Source of the DNA: Brachionus koreanus
Taxonomy: Eukaryota; Rotifera; Eurotatoria; Ploima; Brachionidae
NCBI GenBank assembly: GCA_016987375.1
Contig: PJRA01000555.1
Coordinates: 529,150 to 589,504, forward strand
Reading direction: 5' to 3'
Length of the DNA stretch: 60,355 nt
Shown here one piece after another: positions 22,420 through 34,246 of this stretch. The position numbers and the translations under genes were made by a program. Every line of letters begins with the position of its first letter. Position 1 is the first letter of the stretch. Below the pieces are notes generated by a model, which did not search any database, was not told where the DNA came from, and saw only the letters and a program-made list of their open reading frames with translations.

Positions 22420-22840
22420 TAAAAAATAAAAATATATTCTGAAGATGAAACAAACTGAAACAACTGTTGTTTAATTCTGCAAAATTCACAAATTTCCATA
22501 TAATAAATTAGTATTTTTTTTTCAATTAATTATGTTTTTTATTTGTTTGCCTATGAGGCTTAAAAAACAAATAAATAATAATAATATTGAATATAAATTG
22601 AAATCAATTTGCACACATTTTACACACTTGTATTGTAGGTTAAACAACAGTTGTTTTAATTTGTTTCGGCTGCAGAACAAATTTTTGACCATTAGAACAA
22701 ATGTTATAAATTTTTTAGTTTTAGTAATATAAAATTTAAAGATAAACTCTTAAAATTGAAGTGATATTTTGTATTGATCATCAACTTCAAGATTCCGAAC
22801 GTAATTATATAAAAATAAAATGAATTTAGTTTAACTTTAA
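22420..22840. other. Sequence occupying the place of NOS exon 3 in copy 2
   Basis: Between exon 4 and exon 2 of the second NOS copy there is no trace of exon 3. Instead there is AT-rich DNA containing an inverted pair near 22457 (ACAACTGTTGTTTAA) and 22638 (TTAAACAACAGTTGTT), about 180 bases apart. The pair could be a MITE whose insertion or imprecise loss removed the exon. No coding content was recognised. Confidence 0.5.
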
Positions 22841-23247
22841 AAAATAATTACTGATTCATAGATTCATAATATAGACTCATAAATTCAATGTTTTCTTTCT
22901 TTGCTTCATCTAAATCTTTGTGTTGGTTGGTTTTTATAGTGTGACTCTTGAGTATAGAACCTTTGCAAACTTTCTGAGTTACAGCCAATGCCCTAAAATT
23001 ATTTTATAAAACAATCTGTTTTTTTTTTTTTTAGTTAATCCACTTTATCAGATCGATTATGCAAAGTTTCAGTAAAACTGCGATTATCACTAAAACTGTT
23101 CAAGTTAAATGGACATTTTCCAACAGTTTCTATTCTATTTTGTGAGTATGGATCCCGGCGGATTGATTAAGGAGAAGCTTTCAAGGCCAATGACTTAAAT
23201 CTATTCAGGGTTGAGGGAATCTTTTCAGATTGATTTTTAGAATGCAT

Positions 23248-23790
23248 TTTGTTTTATATAAAATTTAAATTTTTTGAGTTTAAAAACGAATTGAAAATAT
23301 AACGAGTCATTTAGAGAACATTTAGTATTTAAAAATGATCCAAAAAAACCTATCACATTTAGAGATAATTTTTTTAAGTATTGTCATACTTTTCTAAGTC
23401 TCATAGAAAATTATTTTAGATTAGATAATTCCATAGTAAGTTGAAGGTATGATCTTTAAATTTCTAAATTAATTAATGTGATTTTAGCATTTATTAATTA
23501 AGAAGTTTAAAGATCATAATTATATTGAACTTTGGAACAAAAGCATAACAAGAAAATAACTTTTCTCATGACATGACAAATATTCTCAAATTATTTCCGA
23601 TTCTGTGAAATTTTGTACAAAATAAAAAAATAAAAGAGAAATTAATGCTATAAATGGTTTTAAACTTTTTTTTTCTAAAGGTTTTTATTGTAACATTCAT
23701 AGTTGCATAAATTATCAAAGTCTGTCTGAAAATCTCCACAACATGCACTGTTGTCATATTTTTCCAAATAAAAGTTGTGCAAATACTGCA
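23248..23790. other. Duplicated 5' flank of NOS copy 2
   Basis: Similar with many differences to 12314-12860 upstream of copy 1. The minus strand at 23675-23800 reads a short cysteine-containing stretch (SACCGDFQTDFDNLC) that is worn in the copy 1 flank. It could be an exon of an unrelated gene caught in the duplication; function unknown. Confidence 0.4.
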
Positions 23791-23921
23791 GAATTTTTAA
23801 AGAGTATGTACTTTGGGTGAAAATGATTTTTTCAAAGTGACATAACTTTGTCAATTTTAAAGCTTTTTCAGATTTTAAAAAGCCAAATTCAAGCTTAAAA
23901 AAAGCGCTTTCCAATGACACC
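23791..23921. repeat. Partial satellite unit at the edge of a gap
   Basis: It matches the unit segment running from AGTACTTTGGGTGAAAATGA to CGCTTTCCAATGACACC and stops where the N run begins. The gap therefore probably contains more satellite units, which would explain why it could not be assembled. Confidence 0.8.
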
Positions 23922-24750
23922 NNNNNNNNNNNNNNNNNNNNNNNNNNNNNNNNNNNNNNNNNNNNNNNNNNNNNNNNNNNNNNNNNNNNNNNNNNNNNNN
24001 NNNNNNNNNNNNNNNNNNNNNNNNNNNNNNNNNNNNNNNNNNNNNNNNNNNNNNNNNNNNNNNNNNNNNNNNNNNNNNNNNNNNNNNNNNNNNNNNNNNN
24101 NNNNNNNNNNNNNNNNNNNNNNNNNNNNNNNNNNNNNNNNNNNNNNNNNNNNNNNNNNNNNNNNNNNNNNNNNNNNNNNNNNNNNNNNNNNNNNNNNNNN
24201 NNNNNNNNNNNNNNNNNNNNNNNNNNNNNNNNNNNNNNNNNNNNNNNNNNNNNNNNNNNNNNNNNNNNNNNNNNNNNNNNNNNNNNNNNNNNNNNNNNNN
24301 NNNNNNNNNNNNNNNNNNNNNNNNNNNNNNNNNNNNNNNNNNNNNNNNNNNNNNNNNNNNNNNNNNNNNNNNNNNNNNNNNNNNNNNNNNNNNNNNNNNN
24401 NNNNNNNNNNNNNNNNNNNNNNNNNNNNNNNNNNNNNNNNNNNNNNNNNNNNNNNNNNNNNNNNNNNNNNNNNNNNNNNNNNNNNNNNNNNNNNNNNNNN
24501 NNNNNNNNNNNNNNNNNNNNNNNNNNNNNNNNNNNNNNNNNNNNNNNNNNNNNNNNNNNNNNNNNNNNNNNNNNNNNNNNNNNNNNNNNNNNNNNNNNNN
24601 NNNNNNNNNNNNNNNNNNNNNNNNNNNNNNNNNNNNNNNNNNNNNNNNNNNNNNNNNNNNNNNNNNNNNNNNNNNNNNNNNNNNNNNNNNNNNNNNNNNN
24701 NNNNNNNNNNNNNNNNNNNNNNNNNNNNNNNNNNNNNNNNNNNNNNNNNN
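23922..24750. other. Assembly gap (829 N)
   Basis: A run of N. Satellite sequence enters on the left and the last exon of JTB on the right, so the JTB stop codon lies within or just inside it. Confidence 0.99.
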
Positions 24751-25419
24751 AATTTGTCTACGGACTTTTTCAGTAGCTAAATGATCTAAATAGCTTTTTC
24801 TTCGCCTTGCCATTATTGTGAACACAAGACAAATAAAAAGAGAGGTAAACTCAAAAGCCCAATAGTGCTTTTTCAAAATATGAAGCGGAACCAAACAACT
24901 CCTTGATACAAAACCATGATTTTCACAGTTTATTATTTCTCTGAAACCTGTTGTTTTGCAAGCCAATAATGAAGATCTGAGTAAAGAATCACAACGATGA
25001 CAAGATTCAACTAAAGTAAATTTCTCTTTGTCCCAACATTTGATTGAAGTTTCATCTATTTTTTTACTATTTACAATAAAATTAATTGAATCTTGAATAA
25101 AGATAAGATTTAAATAAAAATTTTGAAAAAATTAAAGAAAAAAATTAATACTCGATTTCTGAGATTCGGATGATTCAAAAACAGACTGTTGTGTTGCATT
25201 TGGAATAATTAAATTTTGTCTGAAAAATATTTTTGAACGATGTGTAATATTGTATAAATTTTCAAAATACAAAAAAGAAATTGCTATTCTTAAAATTAAG
25301 AAATAAAAAAAAATAATTAATTTAATTAAAATTTACAAAACAATTGAAGCAAAAATGGCAATTAACTTTCTTTTAGTGAAACAACTACAAATATCAAATA
25401 AAGAAAATAAAAAATTCAT
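24751..25419 (-). CDS. JTB: JTB (jumping translocation breakpoint) protein, 3' end in gap
   Basis: JTB is a small conserved single-pass membrane protein linked in vertebrates to mitochondria, centrosome and cytokinesis. Exons read on the minus strand: 25419-25337, 25219-25152 and 25091 to the gap, with GT-AG junctions in matching phases. The product starts with an N-terminal hydrophobic segment (KRKLIAIFASIVL). A cysteine-rich extracellular part follows: CWDKEKF aligns with the family CW..EEF, then SCHRCDS, ACKTTGF, INC and SRSC. A transmembrane segment (FEFTSLFICLVFTIM) and a basic tail ending EKVRRQI, just like the family's EKVRKQI, close it. Only about three residues should be missing. 164 codons are visible, slightly more than the human protein of 146. 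Confidence 0.88.
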
Positions 25420-25670
25420 TTCAATTGAAAAAAAAATTGAATTAGAAGAGTATTAAAGTAGATTATAAAATGATCTATTCTAAGTATATGAATGAAAGAT
25501 GAAAAACAAATGAAATAAAAAATTAAATAAAAATAAAAAGGAAAGTTGAATTTGCATTGTTGAGAATTAAATTCATAAGTTTTGTCCTATTGGAAAAAAA
25601 AAAATTCTTTGAGATAAAAGATAAAAAATTTTTTTAAATTTTAACGTATTTTAAAAAACTCGTTTTAAAC
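25420..25670. other. JTB upstream region
   Basis: AT-rich DNA between the JTB start codon and the satellite array; it must hold the JTB promoter. No defined motif is recognisable. Confidence 0.4.
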
Positions 25671-28600
25671 CTCGGTCGTTAGATTTAACTTAAGATACCT
25701 TAAGGATCCAGGTCACCAGCGCCTTTGGAAGATCCTTAAAAACAGCGTTTTTCCGGAATTTTCAAAGGCGCCTATTTTCTTGTCCTTTAAGCTTTTTGAC
25801 TTCTGTAAAAAGTATGTTGTAGAGGACCTCGTCCTCTTTAATTTGAGCTATCGATGAGTACTCTACGGTAAAAATTGACAGAAGTGCAAGCACCCGGAAC
25901 TTGAGTACTTTGGGTGAAAATGACTTTTTCAAAGTGACATAACTTTGTCAATTTTAAAGCTTTTTTCGATTTTAAAAAGCCAAATTCAAGCTTAAAAAAA
26001 GCGCTTTCCAATGACACCTCGGTCACTTGGATACCTTAAGGATCCAGGTCACCAGCGCCTTTGGAAGATCCTTAAAAACAGCGTTTTTCCGGAATTTTCA
26101 AAGGCGCGTATTTTCTTGTCCTTTAAGCTTTTTGACTTCTGTAAAAAGTATGTTGTAGAGGACGTCGTCCTCTTTAATTTGAGCTATCGATGAGTCCTCT
26201 ACGATAAAAATTGACAGAAGTGCAAGCACCCGGAACTTGAGTACTTTGGGTGAAAATGACTTTTTCAAAGTGACATAACTTTGATAAAAATTGACAGAAG
26301 TGCAAGCACCCGGAACTTGAGTACTTTGGGTGAAAATGACTTTTTCAAAGTGACATAACTTTGTCAATTTTAAAGCTTTTTTCGATTTTAAAAAGCCAAA
26401 TTCAAGCTTAAAAAAAGCGCTTTCCAATGACACCTCGGTCACTTGGATACCTTAAGGATCCAGGTCACCAGCGCCTTTGGAAGATCCTTAAAAACAGCGT
26501 TTTTCCGGAATTTTCAAAGGCGCGTATTTTCTTGTCCTTTAAGCTTTTTGACTTCTGTAAAAAGTATGTTGTAGAGGACGTCGTCCTCTTTAATTTGAGC
26601 TATCGATGAGTCCTCTACGATAAAAATTGACAGAAGTGCAAGCACCCGGAACTTGAGTACTTTGGGTGAAAATGACTTTTTCAAAGTGACATAACTTTGA
26701 TAAAAATTGACAGAAGTGCAAGCACCCGGAACTTGAGTACTTTGGGTGAAAATGACTTTTTCAAAGTGACATAACTTTGTCAATTTTAAAGCTTTTTTCG
26801 ATTTTAAAAAGCCAAATTCAAGCTTAAAAAAAGCGCTTTCCAATGACACCTCGGTCACTTGGATACCTTAAGGATCCAGGTCACCAGCGCCTTTGGAAGA
26901 TCCTTAAAAACAGCGTTTTTCCGGAATTTTCAAAGGCGCGTATTTTCTTGTCCTTTAAGCTTTTTGACTTCTGTAAAAAGTATGTTGTAGAGGACGTCGT
27001 CCTCTTTAATTTGAGCTATCGATGAGTCCTCTACGATAAAAATTGACAGAAGTGCAAGCACCCGGAACTTGAGTACTTTGGGTGAAAATGACTTTTTCAA
27101 AGTGACATAACTTTGATAAAAATTGACAGAAGTGCAAGCACCCGGAACTTGAGTACTTTGGGTGAAAATGACTTTTTCAAAGTGACATAACTTTGTCAAT
27201 TTTAAAGCTTTTTTCGATTTTAAAAAGCCAAATTCAAGCTTAAAAAAAGCGCTTTCCAATGACACCTCGGTCACTTGGATACCTTAAGGATCCAGGTCAC
27301 CAGCGCCTTTGGAAGATCCTTAAAAACAGCGTTTTTCCGGAATTTTCAAAGGCGCGTATTTTCTTGTCCTTTAAGCTTTTTGACTTCTGTAAAAAGTATG
27401 TTGTAGAGGACGTCGTCCTCTTTAATTTGAGCTATCGATGAGTCCTCTACGATAAAAATTGACAGAAGTGCAAGCACCCGGAACTTGAGTACTTTGGGTG
27501 AAAATGACTTTTTCAAAGTGACATAACTTTGATAAAAATTGACAGAAGTGCAAGCACCCGGAACTTGAGTACTTTGGGTGAAAATGACTTTTTCAAAGTG
27601 ACATAACTTTGTCAATTTTAAAGCTTTTTTCGATTTTAAAAAGCCAAATTCAAGCTTAAAAAAAGCGCTTTCCAATGACACCTCGGTCACTTGGATACCT
27701 TAAGGATCCAGGTCACCAGCGCCTTTGGAAGATCCTTAAAAACAGCGTTTTTCCGGAATTTTCAAAGGCGCGTATTTTCTTGTCCTTTAAGCTTTTTGAC
27801 TTCTGTAAAAAGTATGTTGTAGAGGACGTCGTCCTCTTTAATTTGAGCTATCGATGAGTCCTCTACGATAAAAATTGACAGAAGTGCAAGCACCCGGAAC
27901 TTGAGTACTTTGGGTGAAAATGACTTTTTCAAAGTGACATAACTTTGATAAAAATTGACAGAAGTGCAAGCACCCGGAACTTGAGTACTTTGGGTGAAAA
28001 TGACTTTTTCAAAGTGACATAACTTTGTCAATTTTAAAGCTTTTTTCGATTTTAAAAAGCCAAATTCAAGCTTAAAAAAAGCGCTTTCCAATGACACCTC
28101 GGTCACTTGGATACCTTAAGGATCCAGGTCACCAGCGCCTTTGGAAGATCCTTAAAAACAGCGTTTTTCCGGAATTTTCAAAGGCGCGTATTTTCTTGTC
28201 CTTTAAGCTTTTTGACTTCTGTAAAAAGTATGTTGTAGAGGACGTCGTCCTCTTTAATTTGAGCTATCGATGAGTCCTCTACGATAAAAATTGACAGAAG
28301 TGCAAGCACCCGGAACTTGAGTACTTTGGGTGAAAATGACTTTTTCAAAGTGACATAACTTTGATAAAAATTGACAGAAGTGCAAGCACCCGGAACTTGA
28401 GTACTTTGGGTGAAAATGACTTTTTCAAAGTGACATAACTTTGTCAATTTTAAAGCTTTTTTCGATTTTAAAAAGCCAAATTCAAGCTTAAAAAAAGCGC
28501 TTTCCAATGACACCTCGGTCACTTGGATACCTTAAGGATCCAGGTCACCAGCGCCTTTGGAAGATCCTTAAAAACAGCGTTTTTCCGGAATTTTCAAAGG

Positions 28601-31600
28601 CGCGTATTTTCTTGTCCTTTAAGCTTTTTGACTTCTGTAAAAAGTATGTTGTAGAGGACGTCGTCCTCTTTAATTTGAGCTATCGATGAGTCCTCTACGA
28701 TAAAAATTGACAGAAGTGCAAGCACCCGGAACTTGAGTACTTTGGGTGAAAATGACTTTTTCAAAGTGACATAACTTTGATAAAAATTGACAGAAGTGCA
28801 AGCACCCGGAACTTGAGTACTTTGGGTGAAAATGACTTTTTCAAAGTGACATAACTTTGTCAATTTTAAAGCTTTTTTCGATTTTAAAAAGCCAAATTCA
28901 AGCTTAAAAAAAGCGCTTTCCAATGACACCTCGGTCACTTGGATACCTTAAGGATCCAGGTCACCAGCGCCTTTGGAAGATCCTTAAAAACAGCGTTTTT
29001 CCGGAATTTTCAAAGGCGCGTATTTTCTTGTCCTTTAAGCTTTTTGACTTCTGTAAAAAGTATGTTGTAGAGGACGTCGTCCTCTTTAATTTGAGCTATC
29101 GATGAGTCCTCTACGATAAAAATTGACAGAAGTGCAAGCACCCGGAACTTGAGTACTTTGGGTGAAAATGACTTTTTCAAAGTGACATAACTTTGATAAA
29201 AATTGACAGAAGTGCAAGCACCCGGAACTTGAGTACTTTGGGTGAAAATGACTTTTTCAAAGTGACATAACTTTGTCAATTTTAAAGCTTTTTTCGATTT
29301 TAAAAAGCCAAATTCAAGCTTAAAAAAAGCGCTTTCCAATGACACCTCGGTCACTTGGATACCTTAAGGATCCAGGTCACCAGCGCCTTTGGAAGATCCT
29401 TAAAAACAGCGTTTTTCCGGAATTTTCAAAGGCGCGTATTTTCTTGTCCTTTAAGCTTTTTGACTTCTGTAAAAAGTATGTTGTAGAGGACGTCGTCCTC
29501 TTTAATTTGAGCTATCGATGAGTCCTCTACGATAAAAATTGACAGAAGTGCAAGCACCCGGAACTTGAGTACTTTGGGTGAAAATGATTTTTTCAAAGTG
29601 ACATAACTTTGTCAATTTTAAAGCTTTTTTCGATTTTAAAAAGCCAAATTCAAGCTTAAAAAAAGCGCTTTCCAATGACACCTCGGTCACTTGGATACCT
29701 TAAGGATCCAGGTCACCAGCGCCTTTGGAAGATCCTTAAAAACAGCGTTTTTCCGGAATTTTCAAAGGCGCGTATTTTCTTGTCCTTTAAGCTTTTTGAC
29801 TTCTGTAAAAAGTATGTTGTAGAGGACGTCGTCCTCTTTAATTTGAGCTATCGATGAGTCCTCTACGATAAAAATTGACAGAAGTGCAAGCGCCCGGAAC
29901 TTGAGTACTTTGGGTGAAAATGATTTTTTCAAAGTGACATAACTTTGTCAATTTTAAAGCTTTTTTCGATTTTAAAAAGCCAAATTCAAGCTTAAAAAAA
30001 GCGCTTTCCAATGACACCTCGGTCACTTGGATACCTTAAGGATCCAGGTCACCAGCGCCTTTGGAAGATCCTTAAAAACAGCGTTTTTCCGGAATTTTCA
30101 AAGGCGCGTATTTCTTTGTTTTTTTAGCTTTTTGACTTCTGTAAAAAGTATGTTGTAGAGGACGTCGTCCTCTTTAATTTGAGCTATCGATGAGTCCTCT
30201 ACGATAAAAATTGACAGAAGTGCAAGCACCCGGAACTTGAGTACTTTGGGTGAAAATGACTTTTTCAAAGTGACATAACTTTGATAAAAATTGACAGAAG
30301 TGCAAGCACCCGGAACTTGAGTACTTTGGGTGAAAATGACTTTTTCAAAGTGACATAACTTTGTCAATTTTAAAGCTTTTTTCGATTTTAAAAAGCCAAA
30401 TTCAAGCTTAAAAAAAGCGCTTTCCAATGACACCTCGGTCACTTGGATACCTTAAGGATCCAGGTCACCAGCGCCTTTGGAAGATCCTTAAAAACAGCGT
30501 TTTTCCGGAATTTTCAAAGGCGCGTATTTTCTTGTCCTTTAAGCTTTTTGACTTCTGTAAAAAGTATGTTGTAGAGGACGTCGTCCTCTTTAATTTGAGC
30601 TATCGATGAGTCCTCTACGATAAAAATTGACAGAAGTGCAAGCGCCCGGAACTTGAGTACTGTCCTCTATGATAAAAATTGACAGAAGTGCAAGCGCCCG
30701 GAACTTGAGTACTTTGGGTGAAAATGATTTTTTCAAAGTGACATAACTTTGTCAATTTTAAAGCTTTTTTCGATTTTAAAAAGCCAAATTCAAGCTTAAA
30801 AAAAGCGCTTTCCAATGACACCTCGGTCACTTGGATACCTTAAGGATCCAGGTCACCAGCGCCTTTGGAAGATCCTTAAAAACAGCGTTTTTCCGGAATT
30901 TTCAAAGGCGCGTATTTCTTTGTTCTTTTAGCTTTTTGACTTCTGTAAAAAGTATGTTGTAGAGGACGTCGTCCTCTTTAATTTGAGCTATCGATGAGTC
31001 CTCTATGATAAAAATTGACAGAAGTGCAAGCACCCGGAACTTGAGTACTTTGGGTGAAAATGATTTTTTCAAAGTGACATAACTTTGTCAATTTTAAAGC
31101 TTTTTTCGATTTTAAAAAGCCAAATTCAAGCTTAAAAAAAGCGCTTTCCAATGACACCTCGGTCACTTGGATACCTTAAGGATCCAGGTCACCAGCGCCT
31201 TTGGAAGATCCTTAAAAACAGCGTTTTTCCGGAATTTTCAAAGGCGCGTATTTCTTTGTCTTTTTAGCTTTTTGACTTCTGTAAAAAGTATGTTGTAGAG
31301 GACGTCGTCCTCTTTAATTTGAGCTATCGATGAGTCCTCTACGATAAAAATTGACAGAAGTGCAAGCACCCGGAACTTGAGTACTTTGGGTGAAAATGAC
31401 TTTTTCAAAGTGACATAACTTTGATAAAAATTGACAGAAGTGCAAGCACCCGGAACTTGAGTACTTTGGGTGAAAATGATTTTTTCAAAGTGACATAACT
31501 TTGTCAATTTTAAAGCTTTTTTCGATTTTAAAAAGCCAAATTCAAGCTTAAAAAAAGCGCTTTCCAATGACACCTCGGTCACTTGGATACCTTAAGGATC

Positions 31601-32372
31601 CAGGTCACCAGCGCCTTTGGAAGATCCTTAAAAACAGCGTTTTTCCGGAATTTTCAAAGGCGCGTATTTTCTTGTCCTTTAAGCTTTTTGACTTCTGTAA
31701 AAAGTATGTTGTAGAGGACGTCGTCCTCTTTAATTTGAGCTATCGATGAGTCCTCTACGATAAAAATTGACAGAAGTGCAAGCACCCGGAACTTGAGTAC
31801 TTTGGGTGAAAATGATTTTTTCAAAGTGACATAACTTTGTCAATTTTAAAGCTTTTTTCGATTTTAAAAAGCCAAATTCAAGCTTAAAAAAAGCGCTTTC
31901 CAATGACACCTCGGTCACTTGGATACCTTAAGGATCCAGGTCACCAGCGCCTTTGGAAGATCCTTAAAAACAGCGTTTTTCCGGAATTTTCAAAGGCGCG
32001 TATTTTCTTGTCCTTTAAGCTTTTTGACTTCTGTAAAAAGTATGTTGTAGAGGACGTCGTCCTCTTTAATTTGAGCTATCGATGAGTCCTCTACGATAAA
32101 AATTGACAGAAGTGCAAGCACCCGGAACTTGAGTACTTTGGGTGAAAATGATTTTTTCAAAGTGACATAACTTTGTCAATTTTAAAGCTTTTTTCGATTT
32201 TAAAAAGCCAAATTCAAGCTTAAAAAAAGCGCTTTCCAATGACACCTCGGTCACTTGGATACCTTAAGGATCAAGGTCACCAGCGCCTTTGGAAAATCCT
32301 TAAAAACAGCGTTTTTCCCGAATTTTCAAATGCGCGTTTTTTCTTGTCCTTTAATCTTTTTGACTTCTGTAA
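25671..32372. repeat. Satellite array, 336-bp unit and 416-bp variant, about 18 units
   Basis: The landmark CCTTAAGGATCCAGG recurs at 336, then eight times 416, then 336, 336, 416, 388, 336, 416, 336 and 336 bases. The 416 form carries an 80-bp internal tandem duplication of the CAGAAGTGCAAGCACCCGGA part. The eight 416 units look identical to each other; edge units (first and last) are diverged, as expected for homogenisation by unequal exchange. It is markedly more GC-rich than the surroundings. Each unit carries a nested inverted repeat (see findings). The open frames of 60 and 114 codons on both strands are by-products of the repeat: they start at a recurrent ATG and have no recognisable protein features. 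Confidence 0.97.
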
Positions 32373-33393
32373 AAAAAAATTCATAATATTCTAAATTGAT
32401 AATTAAAATTTTGAACATTTTATTTGTGCATGTGCTTAAGCAAGCTCTCTCTACTTTGTTTAGAAACGTATTGTAGTAACGTAGTAAAAGGGATTCATTC
32501 GAATATTTTGGCACTATTTTTTTACTGCAATTACATTAATGAAGATTTGATGATTCAATCATTTATCTAATTAAAAATTTATTTTTAATAATAATGGACG
32601 GCATTTAGCTTGATAGAAAGGTAATGTATGATAGTCTAAAATTTTTTCTGTTATTGATCAACAACTGAATTAGGTTAATTTATTATTTCAAAAAAAAATT
32701 AATTTTGATTATAATATTGTTAGCGGTACAGCTATATGTTTTCCAATATTTTATTTAAATTAATTATTTAAAATTTCGTCTTTGAGAATCATATATTATA
32801 ACAATTTGTTTTATTTGACAACATCCAAAGCGTTTAGGTTATAGCTCTAGTAAGCAAGCAAAGTTATATTTTAGCTAGGCCGTTTATGAAGCATTACTAG
32901 TGTAGAAAGTCTCCCAGAGCAGAAATGCAGAGTTATGGAATTCAAAATTTAATTCCAATTCCGAATTTGGACTTGACTAGAGACTTTAATATTTTATTTA
33001 TTTTATTAAATATAAAAAATAAAATTAATAAAATATTAAAGAAATGCATCCATACTTGTCTCTGTTATTTATGACTTACCTTACTTTTCTAATATCTAAT
33101 TCAATTGAATTATTAGAATCATTTTCTTTTATATTTTAATAAATTAAAATTTAATTTCCAAATTTGATTATTTTTCACTTTGAAAAGTCTGTATATTAAA
33201 TTATATATATTTTTAATTGGAATTTTGTTAATTTATATTTGCATTTTTTCATTTAAAATTACTACCGACTTAAATTTATTCAGAATATTTAATTTATTTT
33301 TATGAAAATAAATTTTAATTAGTTTAACTTTCTAGAGCTTAGAAATATAAAAATCTAGTGCTAATTGAAATCTTTAATTTTTTTTTGTATTAG
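32373..33393. other. Noncoding DNA between satellite and coiled-coil gene
   Basis: AT-rich sequence. It ends in a T-rich tract and TATTAG directly before ATG 33394, which may be a splice acceptor or simply leader. No other gene was recognised. Confidence 0.5.
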
Positions 33394-34115
33394 ATGAGCA
33401 ATTTTAAAGGTATAGTTCCATTAATGTGTAAAAATTGTGACATTCATTGTCAAGAAGATCATAAAAAGCTTATGGCAGAAAAAACTCTTCTTGAAATCGA
33501 AAATAAAAAATGAAAAAACAATTGGCGACCCTCGATGTTGAAAAACAAAGTCTCGAGCAGTCAACTAACAAACTAGTGATTTTTAATAATTCAGAATTAG
33601 ATTCAATTAAAAATTGTGAACTAATTATTCAAAATGAAGCGCTAAAAAAATTAAATGTTAATTTGCAAATTATGATAAACGAATTAAAAACAGAAAATAA
33701 ACAATTAAGAACAAGAGTTGGTCAACTAGAAGATGATGTCAAAGTTTTAGAAAAAAAATCTTATTCAAATGAAAAAATAATTTCATTAATGGCACAGAGG
33801 GTATTTAAACTTGCACCCATCGGTTACAGGACAATTATCCAAAAATTAATAGAACAAAAATATCAAAGTGAAAACCTTTCAAACGAGTATTTGCTAGCAT
33901 TAAAACAATATTTTAGTAGCTTTGTTCATAACAAAGCTTCAAATTCAATTTTACCCAATTCAGAAGAAATGAAAGGTTGGCTTGAAGCAACTTTGGATGA
34001 TCATGAAACCATTCTCAAAACCTATAGATTTCACAATTCAAAAAATATAACAATTCGGCTATATAAGTCGGCTTTAACTGAAATAATAAATTTTTGTCCG
34101 GAAGAAAGTGAATAA
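33394..34115 (+). CDS. Coiled-coil protein of unknown function, with a one-base frame break
   Basis: ATG 33394 opens 39 codons with a small Cys/His cluster (CKNCDIHCQEDH) and the start of a heptad pattern. The frame closes at TGA 33511-33513. The next frame, from ATG 33510 to the stop at 34113-34115, continues the same charged coiled coil (NELKTENKQLRTRVGQLEDD) without a break in character. The change occurs in an A6 run, and one more A would join them. So this is either a single protein of about 240 residues with a sequencing error, or a recently damaged gene. The C-terminal half (VFKLAPIGYRTIIQKLIEQ, WLEATLDDHE) is more globular. I do not recognise a family; a transposon-borne accessory protein is possible. 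Confidence 0.6.
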
Positions 34116-34246
34116 TTTGATGATGAAATTATTAAGGAAACTTTAAAGATTTTAAAATTATATTTTTATTAAAAAAAAATTAAATTAATTTAATTTATAA
34201 TTAAGAAAATTATTATTAAATAAAAAAAAATTTAATAATTTTATTA

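Larger units (their letters stand above)
15648..23247 (-). pseudogene. Nitric oxide synthase, copy 2 (broken paralogue)
   Basis: Same exon order as copy 1. The 3' half is open: the last three exons are 16722-16263, 16203-15927 and 15887-15648, and the FMN, FAD and oxygenase exon 5 parts also read through. The 5' half is damaged. Exon 1 has an in-frame TAA at 23169-23167 (AAA in copy 1). Exon 2 has one extra base in the zinc-site segment near 22980. Exon 3, with the haem-ligand Cys, is absent and replaced by about 400 unrelated bases (22420-22820); skipping it shifts the frame into a stop. Exon 7 has lost its acceptor AG near 19435. A LINE, a gypsy integrase relic and a MITE lie in its introns. 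It cannot make a normal NOS; a shortened reductase product from an internal start is conceivable but not shown. Confidence 0.9.

Noticed and set aside
23675..23800. Tetraspanin CCG motif in SACCGDFQTDFDNLC
   Set aside because: Too short, no membrane spans adjoining, and the copy in the other NOS flank is worn.
23922..24750. Long open frames across the N run (also 47243-47660)
   Set aside because: They are artefacts of translating N; only the JTB reading on the right edge is real.
26181..26212. Hammerhead-ribozyme-like string in the satellite (CGATGAG ... GATAAAA)
   Set aside because: The core lacks CUGAUGA and CGAAA. The bases after GATGA pair upstream rather than with a downstream stem II strand, so the hammerhead fold does not form.
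26098..31582. Recurrent 114- and 60-codon open frames in the satellite
   Set aside because: They recur with the repeat on both strands, change length with the 80-bp duplication and show no protein features; they are by-products of the repeat.
25671..32372. CRISPR array
   Set aside because: Units are 336-416 bp head-to-tail with no spacers, and the context is an animal genome.
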